Below, one piece after another: positions 54,660 to 60,115 of a stretch of DNA of 60,115 bases. Positions within the stretch are counted from its first letter, which is position 1. Each line of letters opens with the position of its first letter. The notes below the pieces were generated by a model. That model was not told the DNA's origin. It ran no database searches and saw only the letters and a program-made list of their open reading frames with translations. The DNA is from Lachnospiraceae bacterium. GTDB lineage: Bacteria > Bacillota > Clostridia > Lachnospirales > Lachnospiraceae. The translations under genes and the position numbers were made by a program. The stretch spans positions 1 through 60,115 of the forward strand of contig JAFYBJ010000037.1 in the NCBI GenBank assembly GCA_017540265.1. The letters run 5' to 3'.

Positions 54660-54695
54660 TTATACACAAAAAATGCTTGCTTTTTGTGTTATAAT
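54660..54695 (+). promoter_or_regulatory. Extended -10 promoter overlapping an inverted repeat
   Basis: TGTTATAAT (54687-54695) matches the extended -10. It forms the right arm of an inverted repeat: TTATACACAAAAA on the left and TTTTTGTGTTATAA on the right, with one bulged base and an 8-base loop. The promoter serves the zinc-ribbon gene. A regulator binding the repeat would cover the -10. Confidence 0.55.
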
Positions 54696-54709
54696 AGGCT
54701 TTTGGTATG

Positions 54710-54740
54710 TAAGATCCTTCGGGCTAAAGCCCTCAGGATC
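54710..54740 (-). repeat. Dispersed hairpin repeat, A-type, in the zinc-ribbon gene leader
   Basis: Reverse copy (AAGATCCTTCGGGCTAAAGC, then CCTCAGGAT), losing the final GACA. It lies between the promoter and the start codon, 17 bases before the ATG. This is the one start-proximal copy in the opposite orientation to its gene. Confidence 0.9.
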
Positions 54741-54757
54741 CAAGCGGAGGTTTGAAA

Positions 54758-55357
54758 ATGGCTTCACCAAATAAATTCTGCCCTTCCTGCGGTTATGAGT
54801 CGCCGGCAGTGTCGAGATTCTGTGAAAATTGCGGATATGCTTTTCCCGCAGAGACGATACCTGCACAGGAAGAGGTAATAAAAAAAGAGCCTGAGATACA
54901 TAAAGAACCGGAAATAAAGAAAGAACCCGCTCCTGCGATGCAGCCGGGGCCGGTGCCTGTGAATATGGGCGGACCCATGATGCAGCCGGGGCCGGCGCCT
55001 GTGCCTGTGAATATGGGCGGATCTATGATGCAGCCGGGGCCGATCCCGCCCGTCTCGCTTCCCAGAGTGACCACTCCTTACATGGAGTATAAGGAGCCGC
55101 CTCAGGTAAACCCTTATATTAACGGTGTATTTCAGGGAGGTCCCGGCATAAACATGCCACTGCAGGGGAATCCTTACATGAACGGGGCGTTTCAGGGTAC
55201 TCCCAATCCCTATATACCGGAGCCGGGCGCTGCTTACTATGGCGCGCCTCCTGCACCTAAGCCCAAACCGCACAAGGTGCTTTTAACTGTAATATTTGCG
55301 CTGATGGCGCTTATAACGGCAGGTGCCGTGATGGCGATACTTGCCATTCTCAATTAA
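54758..55357 (+). CDS. Zinc-ribbon protein with Pro/Gly/Met repeats and a C-terminal membrane helix
   Basis: A 199-residue protein. A double zinc ribbon at residues 6-27 (CPSCGYES, then FCENCGYAF) is followed by a Glu/Lys/Pro stretch and Pro-rich repeats of the type MQPGPVPVNMGG and NPYMNGAFQG. The last 30 residues are a single membrane helix (LLTVIFALMALITAGAVMAILAI) preceded by KPKPHK. Such proteins are common in clostridia and have no assigned role. CGGAGG lies 7 bases before the ATG at 54758; an in-frame TTG sits at 54752. sufC begins 33 bases after its stop, so cotranscription is possible. Confidence 0.78.
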   Translation: MASPNKFCPSCGYESPAVSRFCENCGYAFPAETIPAQEEVIKKEPEIHKEPEIKKEPAPAMQPGPVPVNMGGPMMQPGPAPVPVNMGGSMMQPGPIPPVSLPRVTTPYMEYKEPPQVNPYINGVFQGGPGINMPLQGNPYMNGAFQGTPNPYIPEPGAAYYGAPPAPKPKPHKVLLTVIFALMALITAGAVMAILAILN

Positions 55358-55390
55358 CGGAAAGCGAACTGTAAAGGAGATATTCATAAA

Positions 55391-56131
55391 ATGGCATTGC
55401 TTGAGATAAAAAATCTTTCTGCAGGTATCGAAGAAGGTGAGATACTTCACGGCATAGATCTGCAGGTAAATCCCGGCGAGACCCATGTGCTGATGGGACC
55501 TAACGGTGCCGGAAAATCAACCCTGGGAAATGTGATAATGGGAAATCCCGTTTATAAAGTGACGGGGGGAAATATCATTTTTGACGGTGAGGATATCACG
55601 GAGCAGGCTGCCAATGAGAGGGCGAAGAAGGGTCTGTTCATGTCTTTCCAGAATCCTCTGGAAGTGCCGGGGCTTTCTCTTGAGAATTTCCTCAGGAATG
55701 CCATAAGAGAGAGAACAGGAAAGCCTGTCAGGATATTCCAGTATAAAAAGCAGATCGAGGAGACCTGCGGACTGCTTGATATGGATACTTCCTATGTTGA
55801 AAGAGATATGAATGTGGGATTTTCCGGCGGAGAGAAGAAGAAGGCGGAGATCTTCCAGCTGCTCATGCTCTCGCCTAAGCTTGCGATACTCGATGAGACT
55901 GATTCGGGACTTGATGTGGATGCCGTGCGCACTGTATCAAAGGGTGTTGAGATATTCTCAAAGAATGGCGGCGCGCTCATTATCATCACACACAGCACAC
56001 GTATACTTGAGAGCCTTAAGGTGGATAAGACACATGTCCTCGTTAAGGGAAAGATCGCTGCAGAGGGAGGATCCGAACTTGTGGAAGAGATAAACAACGG
56101 CGGATTTGAGAAATACATAAAGGAAGACTGA
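55391..56131 (+). CDS. sufC: Fe-S cluster assembly ATPase SufC
   Basis: A 246-residue ABC-type ATPase of the SufBCD scaffold. Walker A GPNGAGKSTLG, Q-loop MSFQNPLEVPG (the SufC hallmark), signature VGFSGGEKKKAEIFQ, Walker B LAILDETDSGLDVDAV and the H-loop IITHSTRI are all intact. A GGAGA SD precedes the ATG. It is followed after 5 bases by sufB. Confidence 0.97.
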   Translation: MALLEIKNLSAGIEEGEILHGIDLQVNPGETHVLMGPNGAGKSTLGNVIMGNPVYKVTGGNIIFDGEDITEQAANERAKKGLFMSFQNPLEVPGLSLENFLRNAIRERTGKPVRIFQYKKQIEETCGLLDMDTSYVERDMNVGFSGGEKKKAEIFQLLMLSPKLAILDETDSGLDVDAVRTVSKGVEIFSKNGGALIIITHSTRILESLKVDKTHVLVKGKIAAEGGSELVEEINNGGFEKYIKED

Positions 56132-56136
56132 TATTG

Positions 56137-57585
56137 ATGGAAGAGATGAGGAAGGATACGCCCATAGATAATGAAAAGGGCGACAACGGCATATTCCTTA
56201 ATGACGTGAACCGCGACCTCTATGATTTCAGGGAGGAAGAGCGTGAAGAGGATTTCTTTAAGGTGGATGAAGGACTCACGGAGGAGATAGTGCGTGAGAT
56301 ATCCGCTGCAAAGCATGATCCGGAGTGGATGCTGGATTTTCGTTTAAAATCCTTAAAAACCTATAATAAACTAAAAGTGCCTCTCTGGGGCCCTCCTATT
56401 GACGGTCTGAACATGGAAAAGATAGTGACCTATGTCAGGCCTAAGACCGATATGAAGGCTTCATGGGATGATGTGCCCGAAGATATAAAGAATGCTTTTG
56501 ACAAGCTTGGCATACCCCAGGCTGAGAAGGAGGCGCTTGGCGGAGTGGGAGCACAGTATGATTCCGAACTGGTGTACCACAATGTCCGCGATGATGTGGC
56601 AAAGCAGGGCGTGGTATATACCGATATGGAATCCGCGCTCACAGGCGAATATGAAGAGATAGTAAGAAAGCATTTCATGAAGCTGGTACCGCCCGAGGAT
56701 CATAAATTCGCGGCGCTTCACGGCGCTGTATGGAGCGGCGGATCCTTTGTATATGTTCCTGCCGGCGTTCATGTGGATATACCGCTTCAGAGTTATTTCA
56801 GACTGAATGCGCCCGGTGCCGGACAGTTTGAGCATACGTTAATAATCGTTGAAGAAGAGGGAGACGTTCATTTCATAGAAGGATGCTCCGCTCCGAAATA
56901 TAATGTAGCCAATCTTCATGCGGGCTGCGTGGAGCTCTATGTGGGAAAGAATGCACACTTAAGATATTCCACCATAGAGAACTGGTCAAAGAATATGTAT
57001 AACTTAAATACCAAGCGCGCCATATGCGAAGAGGGCGGGATAATAGAATGGATCTCGGGTTCTTTCGGATCTCATGAGTCTTATCTTTATCCCACATCCG
57101 TATTAAAGGGCGATGGCTCGCATGCGGAATTTACCGGCGTGACCTTTGCGGGAAAGGGACAGAATCTCGATACCGGAGCGCGCATGGTCCACATAGGAAA
57201 GAACACATCATCTTTTATCGATACCAAGTCGATCTGTAAGAGCGGAGGCATATCCACCTACAGGAGCAGCGTAGAGATCGGAAAAAACGCGGAAGGCGCA
57301 AAGGCTTCGGTAAACTGCGGATCTCTTATGCTTGATTCCGAGAGCCGCTCGGATACGGTGCCTGCCATGGATATACGCACGGATAAATCCGATGTGGGGC
57401 ATGAGGCGAAGATAGGAAGGATAAGCGATGAAGCGGTCTTTTACCTCATGAGCAGAGGCGTTTCGGAGGCAGAGGCAAGGGCGATGATAGTAAGCGGCTT
57501 TGCAAATCCTGTAAGCAAGGAACTTCCCCTTGAATATGCGGCAGAGATGAACAACCTTATCAAACTTGAAATGGAGATGGGCTGA
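56137..57585 (+). CDS. sufB: Fe-S cluster assembly scaffold SufB
   Basis: A 482-residue scaffold protein. Hallmarks: KAHDPEWML-type AAKHDPEWMLDFRLKSL, VPLWGPPIDGLN, SGGSFVYVPAGVHVDIPLQSYFR, VHFIEGCSAPKYNVANLHAGCVEL with the conserved Cys, and NCGSLMLDSESRSDTVPAMDI. The TTG at 56134 is in frame, but ATG at 56137 is the better codon. The stop overlaps the start of sufD. Confidence 0.97.
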   Translation: MEEMRKDTPIDNEKGDNGIFLNDVNRDLYDFREEEREEDFFKVDEGLTEEIVREISAAKHDPEWMLDFRLKSLKTYNKLKVPLWGPPIDGLNMEKIVTYVRPKTDMKASWDDVPEDIKNAFDKLGIPQAEKEALGGVGAQYDSELVYHNVRDDVAKQGVVYTDMESALTGEYEEIVRKHFMKLVPPEDHKFAALHGAVWSGGSFVYVPAGVHVDIPLQSYFRLNAPGAGQFEHTLIIVEEEGDVHFIEGCSAPKYNVANLHAGCVELYVGKNAHLRYSTIENWSKNMYNLNTKRAICEEGGIIEWISGSFGSHESYLYPTSVLKGDGSHAEFTGVTFAGKGQNLDTGARMVHIGKNTSSFIDTKSICKSGGISTYRSSVEIGKNAEGAKASVNCGSLMLDSESRSDTVPAMDIRTDKSDVGHEAKIGRISDEAVFYLMSRGVSEAEARAMIVSGFANPVSKELPLEYAAEMNNLIKLEMEMG

Positions 57586-58802
57586 TGGCGGAGAATCAGA
57601 CGATAAAAGCAGATCATCTACCGGTACTCACCTGGTTTAAAAATAATCTTAACGAGGTTAAGATCGATATATCCGGAGATACCTTAGAGGCCATAAAGGG
57701 TGCGCTGCATCCGGCAGGGCTTATTAAACCGGAATATCCCGAAGGGATAGAGGTAAAGGAGGGCGTAAGCTTTTCGTATCTTGAGGAGCTTTTTGAAAAT
57801 AAAGGCTACAGGATAGACAGGGAAGAATATGTGGCCGGAAAGTATCCCATATATCAGGAACAGATTTTTCCCACGGGAATGGGTGAGGGCATAGATGATC
57901 TCATAAAGATGAGCGGCGTGCCGGTAAGAGTGATAGAAGTAAAGGCCGGAGCAAAGATAGATAAGCCTCTTTACCTGCATTATATTTACCCCGCAGGCAG
58001 CGAGGATATAGATGTTACCTTCATACATGTGAATGAGGGTGCGGAGCTTTCGGTGATACAGAACCTTGATTCACAGGGGTTTAACGGAAAAGGTTTTGCG
58101 GGAACCCAGACAAGGGTGATCATGGAGCCTTATTCAAAGCTCCATCTTTCAAAAGTGCAGTGCCTTGCGGACGGCTTCAGTTATTTTAACGATATGGGAT
58201 GCCGCATAGAGGATAATGCTGAATTCAATTATACGGAGCTTGCCATCGGAGCCGCGGAAAGCTATCTTGGCTGCCATGCGGATCAGCGGGGATATCAGTC
58301 AAAGTTCAGGGCGGATATCGGATTTATAGGTCTGCAGGGATCAAATACGGATATAAATTACACGGATGTTTTCCGCGGAAAGAAGTCTGAGGGCGTGATG
58401 CGCTTTAGCGGTGTGCTTTTGGAAGATGCAAAGAAGGCTTCAAGGGAGACCCTTGATTTCCGTAAAGGCTGCACGGGTGCCGACGGAGATGAGGAAGAAA
58501 ATATCCTGATGCTTGGCAGAAATGTGGTGAACAAGGCCATACCCCTTATTCTCGGCGAAGAGGAAAAGGTGAACGGACGCCATGCCGCCACTTCCGGCAA
58601 GCTTTCCGAAGAGATGCTCTTTTATCTTGAAACAAGGGGAATAGATGAGCGCGTGGCAAGGGAGATGATGATACGCTCCAATATAAACAGGGTGAGCCGT
58701 CTTATCCCGAATAAGGAAATTGAGGGCTTTGTGGAGGCGCGGATAGACCGCATCTTCTCGGAGTGCGACGGTAACTGCAGGCAGTGCCCTACAGCACACT
58801 AG
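57585..58802 (+). CDS. sufD: Fe-S cluster assembly protein SufD
   Basis: A 405-residue SufB paralogue that completes the SufBC2D complex. The central beta-helix has VIEVKAGAKIDKPLYLHYI, YTELAIGAAESYLGCHADQRG and FRGKKSEGVMRFSGVLLEDAKKAS; the C-terminus has HAATSGKLSEEMLFYLETRGIDERVAREMM. It ends with a short Cys-bearing tail (CDGNCRQCPTAH) that gives C-x3-C-x2-C spacing, which is not usual for SufD. The start overlaps the sufB stop by one base. Confidence 0.94.
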   Translation: MAENQTIKADHLPVLTWFKNNLNEVKIDISGDTLEAIKGALHPAGLIKPEYPEGIEVKEGVSFSYLEELFENKGYRIDREEYVAGKYPIYQEQIFPTGMGEGIDDLIKMSGVPVRVIEVKAGAKIDKPLYLHYIYPAGSEDIDVTFIHVNEGAELSVIQNLDSQGFNGKGFAGTQTRVIMEPYSKLHLSKVQCLADGFSYFNDMGCRIEDNAEFNYTELAIGAAESYLGCHADQRGYQSKFRADIGFIGLQGSNTDINYTDVFRGKKSEGVMRFSGVLLEDAKKASRETLDFRKGCTGADGDEEENILMLGRNVVNKAIPLILGEEEKVNGRHAATSGKLSEEMLFYLETRGIDERVAREMMIRSNINRVSRLIPNKEIEGFVEARIDRIFSECDGNCRQCPTAH

Positions 58803-58850
58803 GATCAAAGTTTAAAGCGTAAGGCGCTGACAAAGAAAGCGCAAGACTGC

Positions 58851-58926
58851 TCCACATTGTCATCCTGAGCTCCACACTGTCATCCTGAGCTCCACATTGT
58901 CATCCTGAGCGCAGCGAAGGATCTTT
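58851..58926 (+). repeat. 20-bp tandem array ending in a B-type dispersed repeat, upstream of sufS
   Basis: Three 20-bp units TCCACAYTGTCATCCTGAGC (58851-58870, 58871-58890, 58891-58910) run into GCAGCGAAGGATCTT, completing a full B-type element at 58899-58926. Each unit contains the first 12 bases of the element plus the same left flank. It ends 14 bases before the sufS ATG, in the same orientation. Confidence 0.95.
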
Positions 58927-58940
58927 ATAAGAGGAAAATT

Positions 58941-60115
58941 ATGGACATACAATCAATCAGAAACGACTTCCCCATCCTTTCGGATGATCGATACATATAC
59001 TTCGATAATGCGGCCACGAGCCAGAGACCTGTTCAGGTGTTAAATGCGATAGAGGATTTTTACAGGAAAACAAATGCAAATCCTTTAAGGGGTCTTTATG
59101 AATGGAGCATAGGTGCGACGGACATATATGAAGAGGCCAGGCACAAGGCGGCCCGCTTCATAGGTGCATCTGAGGATGCGGAGATCATCTTCGTGCGCAA
59201 TGCCACGGAGGCTCTTAATCTCTGCGCTTATTCTTACGGCCTTTCCAATCTTAAAAAGGGCGACGAGATACTTATAACCGTAATGGAGCATCACAGCAAT
59301 ATACTGCCCTGGCAGATGGTGAGCAGGCAGACAGGCGCGGTGCTTAAGTTTATAGAACCGGATAAGGACGGCACGATCACGGAGGAAAATTTAAAGACGT
59401 GCATTAATGAGCGTACGAAGCTTGTTGCCATGGCTGTGGTATCAAATGTGCTCGGTGTGAGAAACCCCGTGGAGAAGGCCTCTGAGCTTGTTCATGCAAA
59501 CGGAGGCGTGCTGGTGGCGGACGGTGCACAGAGCGTGCCTCATATTAAGACTGATGTAAAAGCCCTGGGCGCGGATTTCTTTGCTTTTTCCGGTCATAAG
59601 ATGGCAGGTCCCATGGGCATAGGAGCTCTTTATGCAAAGAGGGAGCTTTTAGAGAAGATGCCGCCGTTCTTAAGCGGAGGCGAGATGATAGAATATGTGA
59701 CCAGGGAATCTGCGACTTATGCGGAGCTTCCTCACAGATTTGAAGCCGGTACCGTTAATGCCGCAGGAGCTGCAGGGCTTGGCGCAGCCATTGATTATCT
59801 TGAGGGTATAGGTTTTGATGAGATAGAAGCACAGGATAAAAAGGTCACGAGGATAGTATACGAGGGACTTAAAGCCATGCCCCATGTGCATGTGTACGGA
59901 TCTGCGGATCCGGATAAGCATTCCGGCATAGTCACCTTCAATATAGACGGATGTCATCCTCATGATATAGCAAGCGTGCTGGACAGCGAGCATATCGCCA
60001 TCCGTGCCGGCCACCATTGTGCCCAGCCTCTTATGGAATACATGCAAAAAGAGCTTGATATGGAATTCAGGGCTACGGCCAGGGCCAGTATGTATTTTTA
60101 CAATACAGAAGAGGA
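58941..60115 (+). CDS. sufS: Cysteine desulfurase SufS (3' end beyond the window)
   Basis: An open frame of 391 codons runs to the end of the window without a stop, close to the normal 405-410. The N-terminus reads DIQSIRNDFPIL and YFDNAATSQRP. The PLP-binding Lys lies in FSGHKMAGPMG (about residue 220) and the active-site Cys in RAGHHCAQPLM (about residue 360), typical of SufS. It supplies sulfur to the SufBCD scaffold. GAGGA lies 7 bases before the ATG. It is separated from sufD by a 138-base gap that contains a tandem repeat array. Confidence 0.95.
   Translation, partial: MDIQSIRNDFPILSDDRYIYFDNAATSQRPVQVLNAIEDFYRKTNANPLRGLYEWSIGATDIYEEARHKAARFIGASEDAEIIFVRNATEALNLCAYSYGLSNLKKGDEILITVMEHHSNILPWQMVSRQTGAVLKFIEPDKDGTITEENLKTCINERTKLVAMAVVSNVLGVRNPVEKASELVHANGGVLVADGAQSVPHIKTDVKALGADFFAFSGHKMAGPMGIGALYAKRELLEKMPPFLSGGEMIEYVTRESATYAELPHRFEAGTVNAAGAAGLGAAIDYLEGIGFDEIEAQDKKVTRIVYEGLKAMPHVHVYGSADPDKHSGIVTFNIDGCHPHDIASVLDSEHIAIRAGHHCAQPLMEYMQKELDMEFRATARASMYFYNTEE

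Overview
The window looks like a chromosomal segment of an anaerobic, low-to-mid GC Firmicute, most likely of the family Lachnospiraceae. The grounds are an hrcA-grpE-dnaK-dnaJ operon behind a perfect CIRCE operator, the anaerobic (cbi-type) cobalamin pathway, a flavodiiron protein, a sufCBD-sufS cluster, small proteins resembling the clostridial families DUF6472 and DUF6465, frequent AUA and AGA codons, and extended -10 promoters. Genus cannot be assigned from sequence alone.

Layout. 1-4.0 kb: a protein tail, a low-molecular-weight tyrosine phosphatase overlapping a GT4 glycosyltransferase, a YdcF/SanA-type protein (-), and a flavodiiron FprA (-). 4.07-23.1 kb: a cobalamin region with cbiP, cbiC, cbiD, a cbiF-cbiG fusion, cbiH, a cbiJ-cbiE fusion and cbiT, then a 732-residue unknown gene, cbiA (-), cobT, cobU (with a second CobU-like half), cobS, cbiB and cobC. 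A Rpn-type PD-(D/E)XK protein and a second GT4 gene, both on the minus strand, split it between cobU and cobS. cbiL, cobaltochelatase, cobD, the corrinoid adenosyltransferase and cobalt transport genes are not here. No cobalamin riboswitch is seen; cbiP and cobS both sit so close to their predicted -10 boxes that leaderless mRNAs are likely.

23.2-27.6 kb: an AIM24-like protein, a two-gene HipA-like kinase / DUF2442-like-HTH module, and a convergent two-component system whose response regulator carries its HTH in front of the receiver domain. 27.9-34.9 kb: a 2317-residue secreted MBG-repeat protein, divergent from that regulator, with two palindromes in the shared intergenic region. 35.2-44.1 kb: a small Cys-rich protein, MgtC, then a GldG-like / ABC ATPase / ABC permease / low-complexity membrane protein / MoxR operon ending in an alpha/beta hydrolase and a metallophosphoesterase. 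44.2-51.0 kb: a histone-H1-like repeat protein and the hrcA-grpE-dnaK-dnaJ operon plus a small coiled-coil gene. 51.1-54.5 kb: tRNA-Lys(CTT), a TatD-like hydrolase, a pyridoxal kinase-like gene, and an EAL protein (-). 54.7 kb to the end: a zinc-ribbon membrane protein, then sufC, sufB, sufD and a sufS cut by the window edge.

Throughout the window lies a family of about 30-bp hairpin repeats (TGTCATCCTGA...AAGGATCTT) in two core variants. Several copies sit 11-42 bases upstream of start codons in the same orientation as the gene. At three loci the 5' half of the element is tandemly reiterated in front of a full copy. The observations I would check first are this repeat family, the kinase/HTH pair, the HTH-receiver regulator next to the giant MBG protein, the unknown 732-residue gene inside the B12 operon, and the leaderless B12 operons.
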